The notes: generated by a model not told the origin, from the sequence alone. A stretch of 5,900 bases of DNA from Limisphaerales bacterium (GCA_025356925.1 JANXQE010000614.1:1-5900), one strand, 5' to 3'; positions 1 through 5,645 are shown, counted from the stretch's first letter. A program made the numbers and translations.

Positions 1-1937
1 GCGCACGACAGCGAGTGCGCCGATGGCTGCGAGGAGTGCTGTTTGCGCCAGTTTTCCTCCGCGATTTTGCCGTGCGGGACCGACGTGGTCGGCACGAGGT
101 CCATCTCGCATTTGGGGCACTTGCCGGGCTTATCCGACACGACGTCCGCATGGGCCGCCATCGGACAGGTGTAGAGCGTGGCTGGCATCGCATCTGAACT
201 GGCGCGCGGTTGGGGGACCGGCGGCGCTTCCATCACGGGGATGAGCGTCATGTCGCACTTGGGGCACTTGCCCGGTTTATCCGAGCGCACATCGCTATGT
301 TCGGGCATCGGGCAGGTGTAGTAGAGCAGCTTGCCGCCGGGCTGAAGCTTGTGCAGGGTCGCGGCAGATACCGGTACCAAAGTCATGCCGCAGATGGGGC
401 ATTTGCCCGGATGATCGTATTCGATGGAGACGTGCTCCGGCATGGGGCAGATGTATTTGACGGCTGTGTTTGTGGTGGCTGGAGTCATCCCGGGCATCCC
501 CTCGCGACTCATGCCTGGCATTGCGTTGGTTTGTTGAGCAGCTTTCGATGCCACCTCAGCCGGCGATTGGGGCTTGAGCATTTTCTGGATGGCCTCGCGA
601 AGCTGGCTTTCCGAATCGAGCATGAACTGGCCGGAGGTGACGATGCGCTCGCCATCCTTCAGGCCACTGAGAACCTGGTACATATCGTTTTCAGCCTGGG
701 GCCCAAGCGTGACGGTGCGCGGTTCAAACTTACCCTCCTCCAGAGCGACAAAGACGGTATTCTTCTCGCCACTGCGCAAAATAGCCATGTCAGGCGCCAG
801 CAGCACCGAAGGTTCCAGTTCGGAAACTACCTGAACAGTGGCGAACATGCCGGGCTTGAGGAAATAGCCGGGGTTGTGGAATTCCATGCGCACTCGCGCC
901 GTGCGGGTCTTCTCGTCCACATTGGGGTAGATGTAGGTCACACGGCCGCGGAACTCGCGGTCGGGCAGGTAGGAGAGAGTGACGGTCACTTCCTGGCCCA
1001 GTTTGACGTAATCCAGGTCCTGTTCGTATATCTGGGCCTGCACCCACACCAGCCCCAAGTCGGCCAGGCGGTAAATCTTCATGCCCGGGTCCACCATCTG
1101 GCCCTCGACTACCATCTTGTCGATGATGAAACCGTCCTGAGGCGCCAGGATGCGCAAGGTCTTGCTCGGTTCGCCGCCGCGCTCCAGTTCAGCGATTTGC
1201 CCATCTGAAATGTCAAAAAATTTCAATTTGGTCCGCGCGCTGGCTTGGAGCGCTTTCGCTCCCGGGGTGTTAGTTCCCTGCCCGATCGCCAGCAGGTATT
1301 CCCTCTGGGCGCTGTAGAGCTCCGGCGAATAAATCTCGAACAGCGGGTCGCCCTTCATTACCAACTGGCCGGTGGCGTTCACGTAGAGCTTTTCAATCCA
1401 GCCTTTGAATTTGGTGGTGACGTCCGCCAGTGTCGTCTCGTTGTAATCAATAACGCCGACGGTGCGAATCACGCGGCGCAATGGTCCGCGCGTGACCACG
1501 GCAGTGCGAATGCCCATATTCTGTGTAGTCACCGGGTCGATGGCGATTTGCTGCGATTCGGCGGCGGCTGCCTCGTCTTCGTACACGGGCACCATATCCA
1601 TGCCCATGCTGTCCTTGCCCGGCCCCGGCTTCACTTCGCCCGGGCTCATCGTGGATTTGTAATACTTGATCTTCCGCTCGCCGGAGGGGGCAGTTGAACC
1701 GCTCTTGGCGGTCCCGGACTGTTTGCGGATGGGCGTGAGTTTCATGCCGCAAATCGGGCAGTTGCCCGGCTTGTCCTGGACGACCTGCGGGTGCATACCG
1801 CAGGTGTAAAGGGTTTTGCCCGCCTCTTCGGCGTGAGTGGGGCTGGTGCCGGTAAATATCAGGCCAGTGCTTCCAGCAAGCGCCAGGACAAGCGCGAAGA
1901 GGAGTGAGAACTTTGTGCGTTTATTTCCAACTTTCAT
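1..1937 (-). CDS. cusB: CusB-type RND efflux periplasmic adaptor with five heavy-metal-binding modules (3' end beyond window)
   Basis: Periplasmic adaptor (membrane fusion protein) that links an inner-membrane RND metal pump to the outer-membrane channel. The frame is open from the ATG at 1937 to the window edge: 645 residues, no stop. Order: signal peptide (about 1-36, hydrophobic 11-29); HMBD1 (42-70, C46, H49, C60-x2-C63); HMBD2 (90-118, Cys-free); lipoyl/barrel-sandwich halves (about 172-207 and 260-292) around a helical hairpin; beta-barrel (about 293-373); membrane-proximal domain (about 374-445); Met-rich linker (471-486); HMBD3-5 (494-523, 539-568, 588-617), each with C-P-M, a His and C-P-x-C-x-M. 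In HMBD2, M97, M111 and M113 align with the Cu(I)/Ag(I)-binding methionines of CusB, favouring monovalent Cu/Ag over Zn/Co/Cd. E. coli CusB is about 400 residues; the excess is the extra HMBDs. The gene follows the TolC-family gene after 50 bp. No clear Shine-Dalgarno precedes the start. The family is certain; the exact metal is inferred. Confidence 0.95.
   Translation of the reverse strand, partial: MKVGNKRTKFSLLFALVLALAGSTGLIFTGTSPTHAEEAGKTLYTCGMHPQVVQDKPGNCPICGMKLTPIRKQSGTAKSGSTAPSGERKIKYYKSTMSPGEVKPGPGKDSMGMDMVPVYEDEAAAAESQQIAIDPVTTQNMGIRTAVVTRGPLRRVIRTVGVIDYNETTLADVTTKFKGWIEKLYVNATGQLVMKGDPLFEIYSPELYSAQREYLLAIGQGTNTPGAKALQASARTKLKFFDISDGQIAELERGGEPSKTLRILAPQDGFIIDKMVVEGQMVDPGMKIYRLADLGLVWVQAQIYEQDLDYVKLGQEVTVTLSYLPDREFRGRVTYIYPNVDEKTRTARVRMEFHNPGYFLKPGMFATVQVVSELEPSVLLAPDMAILRSGEKNTVFVALEEGKFEPRTVTLGPQAENDMYQVLSGLKDGERIVTSGQFMLDSESQLREAIQKMLKPQSPAEVASKAAQQTNAMPGMSREGMPGMTPATTNTAVKYICPMPEHVSIEYDHPGKCPICGMTLVPVSAATLHKLQPGGKLLYYTCPMPEHSDVRSDKPGKCPKCDMTLIPVMEAPPVPQPRASSDAMPATLYTCPMAAHADVVSDKPGKCPKCEMDLVPTTSVPHGKIAEENWRKQHSSQPSAHSLSC
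87..458 (-). repeat. Three tandem HMBD-coding repeats in the adaptor gene
   Basis: Three copies of a roughly 90-bp unit at 369-458, 234-323 and 87-176 encode the C-terminal heavy-metal-binding modules. Each unit reads aromatic-x-C-P-M, then a His, then P-G-K-C-P-x-C-x-M-x-L-x-P. The second and third copies are the closest: over a 26-bp core (259-284 against 112-137) I count two mismatches, with a 147-bp offset. The first copy (around 396-420) is more diverged and has Ile, not Lys, between the paired Cys. This suggests stepwise in-gene duplication. Confidence 0.85.
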
Positions 1938-1987
1938 ATTTGAATTTGTTTCGATTTCGAAAATTTGGTTTTCGGATTTTCCTCGGG
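1938..1987 (-). other. AT-rich spacer between channel and adaptor genes
   Basis: This 50-bp spacer is far richer in A and T than the flanking genes and contains the palindrome TTTCGAAA (1955-1962). It has no purine-rich Shine-Dalgarno upstream of the adaptor ATG, and no hairpin plus T-tract terminator is visible. I read it as an unstructured leader that lets ribosomes load without a strong anti-SD match. Confidence 0.4.
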
Positions 1988-3406
1988 TCACATACCGCCG
2001 CTCGTTTTTCTTGGGGCCGGGGAAGCGCTCCGGCTCATGCCGGCGCTGGCGGAACCCATCGAGCCGCCAGCCGGCGGCATGCCTTGAACGATCAAAGACA
2101 ATTCCGCAAGGACCACTTCCCGCTGCGTGCTCGCCTCCACCTGGTCCAACTGGAAGCCGAGCAGGGTACGCTCGGAGTCGGTCAGGTTGAAAAAATCGAT
2201 CTGGCCGGCGAGGTAACCGGAGCGGGCTACTTCGAGCGACTGCCGCGCTTTGGGCAAAAGCTGGTCGTTGAGGAGCGCCAAATTCCGGCTCGCCTCTCGA
2301 TACAGGTACGACCGCGCGGCCCAATCCGCCGCCAGCGCGATTTGCTCGCCAGACAATTGCGCTTGCGCCGATCGCTTGTTGGCCTGGGCCTCGGCAATTT
2401 GCGCCGCGATCTTATCACGCCAAATCGGGAGGGAGACGGTGCCGGGACCGCCGGGCAGGCGATAGAGTGTCGGGTTCATTTTCACATCGGCCATGAAACC
2501 CAGGCTGAAGTCAGGCAGGCGCGCCTTACGGGCAAGTATAATCGAGGCTTCGGCGGCGCGAACATCGGCTTCGATGGCCTGGAGCCGTTTATTGTGCGCC
2601 ATCGCCGTCTCGAACAGTTTGTCGGCGGTGAGGTCCAACGGTGTGGATTCAAAGCTTTGCGGTATCGGCGGCGCGGGGTCTTCGGCTTTCAGGCCCAGTG
2701 CTGTTTTAAACTGAGCCACCAGCGGATTGCGCGAATCCTCGAGGTTGGCAATTTCGGTGCGCAACCGGTCCTGCTCGATTTGAGCGCGCAGCACGTCTTG
2801 CAAGGTCACCTTGCCGACCTCATTCTGGGCTCGAGCGAGCTTCTCCAGGCCTGCTAGCAGGCCAAGCGTCTCCTGGTTGACGCGGATTTTTTCCGCCAAA
2901 AAGTAAAGCTGGTAATACGCGCGCTTGACCTCGAACGCGCTTTCCAGAACGGCGGATTCAAACGCGAAGTATTTGCCTTGGCTTTGGACCGAGGCGATTT
3001 GCGCCCCAACCCGGAGTTTGTCCGGCCAAGGGATGGTGCCCATTAGCCCGGGCATGATCGAGGTGACAATACTCTGGATGTCCATCTGGAAGGTGAACTG
3101 CGGGTCGGGAAACGACCGGGCTTGAGTGATGCGCTCGATGGACGCGGCCCAATCATAGTAGGCAACTTCGACCTTCGGCTGGTTCAACAAGGCATAGGTG
3201 AGAAAATTGCTGAGACTGGAATTGGCCGCCAGCACAGGCAGGGCCGGTCTTTCACCCTGAGGTCGATAGTCGGCAGCGACGATTTGGGCCTGGCGCCGGG
3301 CTTCCTTTTCGCCTTTGGTCGGGACCCCTTTGCAGCCTGCCAGCAGCAAGCTCAGGGCCGTGACGGCCACCACGGCTGAATTGCGCATCAGTTTCACGCT
3401 AATCAT
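1988..3406 (-). CDS. TolC/CusC-family outer-membrane efflux lipoprotein
   Basis: Outer-membrane channel of the tripartite metal efflux system; a trimer is expected to span the outer membrane and reach down to the adaptor. It has 472 residues, typical for the family. The N-terminus is a lipoprotein signal: a hydrophobic run at 11-22, then L-A-G-C with Cys25 as the predicted lipidation site, as in CusC/NodT-type channels. Two outer-membrane-efflux repeats follow (about 65-240 and 262-441). Each has long Ala/Gln/Leu-rich helices, with Y-Y-x-W and F-P-D-P-Q-F in the first and the L-P-I strand motif at 326-328 in the second. The tail after 442 is Gly/Met/Ser-rich with four Met, unusual for the family. 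The start at 3406 has no clear Shine-Dalgarno; an in-frame ATG at 3388 would still keep the signal peptide. The adaptor gene follows after 50 bp, so the two are very likely co-transcribed. TolC family is certain; CusC-like function is inferred from the neighbour. Confidence 0.93.
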   Translation of the reverse strand: MISVKLMRNSAVVAVTALSLLLAGCKGVPTKGEKEARRQAQIVAADYRPQGERPALPVLAANSSLSNFLTYALLNQPKVEVAYYDWAASIERITQARSFPDPQFTFQMDIQSIVTSIMPGLMGTIPWPDKLRVGAQIASVQSQGKYFAFESAVLESAFEVKRAYYQLYFLAEKIRVNQETLGLLAGLEKLARAQNEVGKVTLQDVLRAQIEQDRLRTEIANLEDSRNPLVAQFKTALGLKAEDPAPPIPQSFESTPLDLTADKLFETAMAHNKRLQAIEADVRAAEASIILARKARLPDFSLGFMADVKMNPTLYRLPGGPGTVSLPIWRDKIAAQIAEAQANKRSAQAQLSGEQIALAADWAARSYLYREASRNLALLNDQLLPKARQSLEVARSGYLAGQIDFFNLTDSERTLLGFQLDQVEASTQREVVLAELSLIVQGMPPAGGSMGSASAGMSRSASPAPRKTSGGM

Positions 3407-3736
3407 AAAGTTCGAACTCGATAGTTTGCATCATCTCCCACTGTTACGCCGCAGAGTGCGCTATCCCTCTCAGAATCTACAAGAAGAATTGCAGGCAAGA
3501 ACAAGCAGAGCGCAGACGATTTACTAATGGTGTGCATGCGGGGTGGTTTTCGGCAACAGGTCGACGTCAATTCTCGGGTTGTTCGTGCGCCGCGTGGGAG
3601 TCGTTGCCGAACCAAGCGCCCCAATTAGGAGGTTTCCGACCCGGATCGTAAAAACCCAGTCGGTTCCGACCAGAAACAGAGTACAGCGATTGCGGGTCGT
3701 GTTTTTCACATTCGATTCATGGGGGACAGCCGGCTG
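3407..3736 (-). other. 330-bp gap upstream of the channel gene; only doubtful small ORFs and operator-like repeats
   Basis: No recognisable gene lies here. Minus-strand ORFs: 3709-3524 (GTG start, 61 residues, ending H-A-H-H, no signal peptide, no Shine-Dalgarno) and 3537-3403 (ATG start, 44 residues, one hydrophobic stretch, its TGA overlapping the channel ATG as ATGA). Neither resembles a family I know. Sequence signals: two near-identical copies of GGTCGGAA(A)CC on the minus strand (3671-3662 and 3641-3631, 31 bp apart), and a perfect palindrome AGTTCGAACT (3409-3418) two bases upstream of the channel start. A weak sigma-70-like pair (TTGTTC at 3504-3499, 17 bp, TGTAGA at 3481-3476) is too poor to call. 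The gap may hold a second promoter, so the efflux genes and the small-protein genes could be separate units. Confidence 0.4.
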
Positions 3737-3988
3737 CTATTGGGTCGGCGGCTTGGGGCGGAGCAGGTCGAAAATGGCGCGCACTTCGCGACGGGTTTCC
3801 CAATGGCGGGTCCAATCCTCGGGGTTCTTCTGAAAAGTCTCCAAACAAAGCGGACAGCACAAGTTCACCATGCCTTCGCCGTATTTAAGCCGCGTGTGAG
3901 CGCTCGAGCCCGCGAGGGATTTCCCACAGACAGCGCAGCTTTCTGCGCCGCGGTCAATTTGGCTCGCCAGGACATCATCAATGCTCAT
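3737..3988 (-). CDS. Small cytoplasmic TRASH/YHS-type metal-binding protein
   Basis: An 83-residue protein without signal peptide or membrane segment. Its Cys layout is C18-x2-C21-x22-C44-C45-x2-C48; C21-x22-C44-x3-C48 fits the TRASH pattern (C-x19-22-C-x3-C) proposed for heavy-metal sensing or trafficking. The segment N-L-C-C-P-L-C-L-E-T-F-Q-K-N-P-E-D-W matches the end of YHS-like domains (Y-x-F-C-x3-C-x3-F-x2-N-P-x2-Y). A cytoplasmic metal chaperone, sensor or buffer is plausible; there is no DNA-binding domain. The frame stays open upstream to 4138, but that stretch is antisense-frame overlap with the next gene. The ATG at 3988 is preferred because GAGGGG sits ten bases upstream, overlapping the stop codon of the preceding gene, which suggests translational coupling. 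A perfect 10-bp palindrome (3727-3736) touches the stop codon. Confidence 0.75.
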   Translation of the reverse strand: MSIDDVLASQIDRGAESCAVCGKSLAGSSAHTRLKYGEGMVNLCCPLCLETFQKNPEDWTRHWETRREVRAIFDLLRPKPPTQ

Positions 3989-3998
3989 AAAAACTGGT

Positions 3999-4004
3999 CC
4001 CCTC
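3999..4004 (-). promoter_or_regulatory. Ribosome binding site deciding the TRASH-protein start
   Basis: On the minus strand GAGGGG lies ten bases before the ATG at 3988 and shares bases with the TGA stop of the preceding gene (4005-4003). It is one of the few good Shine-Dalgarno sites here. It supports the short 83-residue start over the 133-residue extension and implies coupled translation of the two genes. Confidence 0.6.
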
Positions 4005-4365
4005 AGTGCTGTGGCGCATAAGGCGCTTGAACATAAATGTGATGCGCCACCGGCTGGCCGGCCACCGTGTGATAGTGCACTCGGACCGGTACGCCCGGCT
4101 CCACTTCGTCTGCGTGGATGGGAATGCCGTTCTTCCAAAACTTGGTGGTGTTCTCGTAGGCAAAGACAATGGGTTGGGAGGGCTTAAGCGGAGCCAGGAT
4201 GAGGCGGTGGTTCTGCAGTTCGATGGACTGGACGGTGCCGTCAAAAACCAGGCCATGCACTGGGCCGGGGTAGCTGCGGGCAGCGCACCCGGTCCAGAGC
4301 AGACTCACCAGAAACCAGACTGGCGAGCATTGCGGAAAAACCTTCCGTTTGACTTCGCGGTTCAT
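4003..4365 (-). CDS. Small exported protein, probable lipoprotein, DUF5666-like beta pattern
   Basis: A 120-residue protein. A basic N-terminus (R3, K6, R7, K8) is followed by a hydrophobic stretch (about 15-25) ending L-L-W-T-G-C, so Cys27 may be lipidated; Trp at the -3 position is atypical, so this is tentative. The mature part (about 39-113) reads as alternating beta strands: F-D-G-T-V-Q-S-I-E, H-R-L-I-L-A, I-V-F-A-Y, a T-K-F-W-K-N-G turn, V-E-P-G-V-P-V-R-V-H-Y, and A-H-H-I-Y-V. This order (G-x-V-x2-I, T-x-hydrophobic-x-K-x-G, L/V-x-x-G-x-x-V-x-V) is what I associate with DUF5666-like small beta-barrels. His residues cluster late (H97, H99, H108, H109, H120) and could bind metal; that is inference. 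It lies 24 bp after the Cys-pair gene and 14 bp before the TRASH gene. Biochemical role unknown. Confidence 0.75.
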   Translation of the reverse strand: MNREVKRKVFPQCSPVWFLVSLLWTGCAARSYPGPVHGLVFDGTVQSIELQNHRLILAPLKPSQPIVFAYENTTKFWKNGIPIHADEVEPGVPVRVHYHTVAGQPVAHHIYVQAPYAPQH

Positions 4366-4389
4366 GGAGTTGAGAACACGTTTTGCAGG

Positions 4390-4869
4390 CTACTTGAGTG
4401 GCGCGACCTCGAACTTTTGGCCCATGCCTTTGGTCGCCACATCAGTGGTGCCTTTGGTCGAGCAGCAGGCGAGGTTTTCCGAGCCGCAACCGCTGCATTT
4501 GTGGGTGGCGACGGCGTGCTTGGCTTTGCCGGTGCCCGCGACGGCCCAGTCCACGCCGCACCCGTTACAGAGATGCTGCGCAACTAGCTTGGTTCTTTTG
4601 CCCATGAGGGTCTTGACGCCTGAGCCCTTGGGGTTTGTATCAACCTGCGCAACCCACGTGTCTTTGCATTTGGGACAGGCCATGGAAGGAACGTTGGCGG
4701 CAACGGGGGCTGTTCTGGCGCTGCGTTCGTCCAACTGTTGGCGAAGTTTGGGCGAAGCCGTAATGCCATCATCGCCCGTGGGTTTGTATTGGGCTTGCGC
4801 CGACGAGGCGACAAGTGCCAGTGCGAGGCCCGCCAGGGCCGCGACCAGCATGTTGTTCATTTTTTTCAT
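4390..4869 (-). CDS. Secreted Cys-pair (zinc-ribbon-like) protein of unknown function
   Basis: A 159-residue protein with a clear Sec signal peptide: M-K-K start, hydrophobic 8-21, A-Q-A cleavage site at 24-26. The mature chain has four Cys pairs: C65-x2-C68, C101-x2-C104, C125-x2-C128 and adjacent C135-C136. Three C-P/N/S-x-C knuckles suggest zinc-ribbon-like metal binding or redox-active thiols outside the cytoplasm. Before the Cys region is I-T-A-S-P-K-L-R-Q-Q-L, similar to the A-A-S-P-R motif of the repeat protein two genes upstream, and the C-terminus F-E-V-A-P-L-K nearly matches that protein's I-E-V-A-P-I-K. I recall similar uncharacterised proteins in Verrucomicrobiota but know no function. 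A GAAAGG site lies six bases before the ATG. The previous gene ends 21 bp upstream, so this belongs to the small-protein operon. Confidence 0.85.
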   Translation of the reverse strand: MKKMNNMLVAALAGLALALVASSAQAQYKPTGDDGITASPKLRQQLDERSARTAPVAANVPSMACPKCKDTWVAQVDTNPKGSGVKTLMGKRTKLVAQHLCNGCGVDWAVAGTGKAKHAVATHKCSGCGSENLACCSTKGTTDVATKGMGQKFEVAPLK

Positions 4870-4875
4870 ATTTTA

Positions 4876-4881
4876 CCTTTC
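4876..4881 (-). promoter_or_regulatory. Ribosome binding site of the Cys-pair gene
   Basis: GAAAGG on the minus strand, six bases before the ATG at 4869. It favours this ATG over the in-frame Met codons 4 and 7 residues in. It fills most of the 21-bp gap to the preceding gene, leaving little room for a promoter. Confidence 0.55.
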
Positions 4882-4890
4882 TCTTGTTGC

Positions 4891-5133
4891 TTACAGTAAT
4901 GACGAGGTGCGCTCCTTGGTTTTGGCGGTATCAGCTTCTTTCCCGGATTTCGTCTCGGGTATCCAGATGGTCACCGTTTGAGTGGCGTTATTTGGCTCGG
5001 GCAGTTGAATTACGCGTGCGACACCCTCTTTGCTTGTCGAATTCTGACCAGCGATAACGGTTCCGGCACCAGCGGCGAAAGCGAAGGTTGCGATCGCGAG
5101 CCGGGCGAGTTTATTGATTCGTGTGCTTTTCAT
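4891..5133 (-). CDS. Small secreted protein, unknown function
   Basis: An 80-residue protein with a signal peptide: basic N-terminus (K2, R5, K8, R11), Ala-rich hydrophobic core to about 27, and a possible cleavage near V-I-A-G-Q. The mature peptide is about 50 residues, with no Cys: a beta-prone stretch (V-A-R-V-I-Q-L-P-E-P; T-Q-T-V-T-I-W-I-P-E) followed by a charged, Lys/Glu/Thr-rich tail. A TTG at 5142 would add three residues (M-K-K), but the ATG at 5133 is the more ordinary choice; neither has a strong Shine-Dalgarno. I do not recognise the family. Its place between two signal-peptide proteins, with 35 and 21 bp gaps, supports it being real. Confidence 0.65.
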   Translation of the reverse strand: MKSTRINKLARLAIATFAFAAGAGTVIAGQNSTSKEGVARVIQLPEPNNATQTVTIWIPETKSGKEADTAKTKERTSSLL

Positions 5134-5168
5134 TTTTTTCAACTTTCTTTTGTGCGTTTTGGTTGCGG

Positions 5169-5630
5169 TTACTTGATTGGTGCAACTTCAATGGATTTGT
5201 CCGCTGGTTCAGCCGTGTAGCCCCTCGCGAGTTCCGGAAACGCTTCCTTCATCCTTGGACTTGCGGCCAACGCGCGGTTCCGGAGCACTTTGGCGAGTTC
5301 ACTCTCGCCAGCGCTGGATTTTGCGGACGCAGCAGTCGTCAACTGCTCGCCGCGGGCTAGCTCGGGAAACTCTTCCCGCATCCGCGGGCTGGCGGCCAGA
5401 GCGCTGTTCTTTTTGATCTTCGAGAGAGCTCTTTCGTAAGCGCTCGTGGTTTCCTTTCGTGGTGACTCCTGCCTTGTCAGCCACGGGAATTGCTCCTTCG
5501 CGCGTGGACTGGCAGCGACGGCGCGGTTGGACAAATCCGCCGGTGAAAAGTCCACCGCCCGGAGGTTTTGGTTTGCAGTGAGGGCGGCGGCAGCGACCGC
5601 GCCCAACATGAGTGTCTTTGTCATTTTCAT
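5169..5630 (-). CDS. Secreted protein with three NRALAASPR-type repeats
   Basis: From the ATG at 5630 this is a 153-residue protein with a signal peptide (M-K-M-T-K, hydrophobic 7-19). The mature part holds three copies of a 19-residue repeat at about 35-53, 75-93 and 118-136; the last reads NRALAASPRMKEAFPELAR. Invariant across copies: N, A, A-A-S-P-R, E, F-P, L and final R. Linkers of about 21-24 residues are polar and Ala/Ser/Lys/Glu-rich. There is no Cys, and the chain ends I-E-V-A-P-I-K. The repeat looks helical, with S-P-R as an N-cap. Similar repeats occur, to my recollection, in uncharacterised Verrucomicrobiota proteins; function unknown. An in-frame ATG at 5645 would give 158 residues. 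I prefer 5630 because it gives a more ordinary signal peptide and an AATATGAAA start context like those of the Cys-pair and adaptor genes. It is the first gene of the presumed operon. Confidence 0.8.
   Translation of the reverse strand: MKMTKTLMLGAVAAAALTANQNLRAVDFSPADLSNRAVAASPRAKEQFPWLTRQESPRKETTSAYERALSKIKKNSALAASPRMREEFPELARGEQLTTAASAKSSAGESELAKVLRNRALAASPRMKEAFPELARGYTAEPADKSIEVAPIK
5223..5528 (-). repeat. Three 57-bp coding repeats (AASPR motif)
   Basis: Units at 5472-5528, 5352-5408 and 5223-5279 each encode 19 residues of the N-x-A-x-A-A-S-P-R-x-x-E-x-F-P-x-L-x-R motif. They are 120 and 129 bp apart. The second and third units are more alike (both R-M-x-E-x-F-P-E-L-A-R) than the first (F-P-W-L-T-R), which points to an older first copy and a later duplication. 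Confidence 0.85.
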
Positions 5631-5645
5631 ATTCGAATCTTTCAT

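Noticed and set aside
87..458. Regular repeats as a CRISPR array
   Set aside because: Units are about 90 bp, diverged, in frame, and encode metal-binding modules; there are no short identical repeats with unique spacers.
210..1208. Long plus-strand ORF (332 residues)
   Set aside because: It is antisense to the adaptor gene, whose minus-strand frame gives a complete domain order. The plus-strand product has no recognisable motif and arises from GC-rich codon bias.
1904..2857. Plus-strand ORF of 317 residues
   Set aside because: Antisense to the channel gene; Arg-rich composition with no signal or domain, while the minus strand encodes a clear TolC-family protein.
3524..3709. 61-residue minus-strand ORF with a GTG start and His-rich end
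   Set aside because: No RBS, no signal peptide, no family resemblance, and in-frame ATGs upstream run into stops at once; kept only as a note in the gap entry.
3727..3736. Palindrome CAGCCGGCTG after the TRASH stop codon as a terminator
   Set aside because: The arms leave no room for a loop and no T-tract follows on the minus strand, so it is not a credible intrinsic terminator.
3989..4138. 50-residue N-terminal extension of the TRASH protein
   Set aside because: It overlaps the coding end of the preceding gene in another frame, has low-complexity Arg/Gly/Pro composition, and a good RBS supports the ATG at 3988.
4006..4981. Plus-strand ORFs opposite the lipoprotein and Cys-pair genes
   Set aside because: Opposite strand to ORFs with signal peptides and paired Cys; no motif, no RBS.
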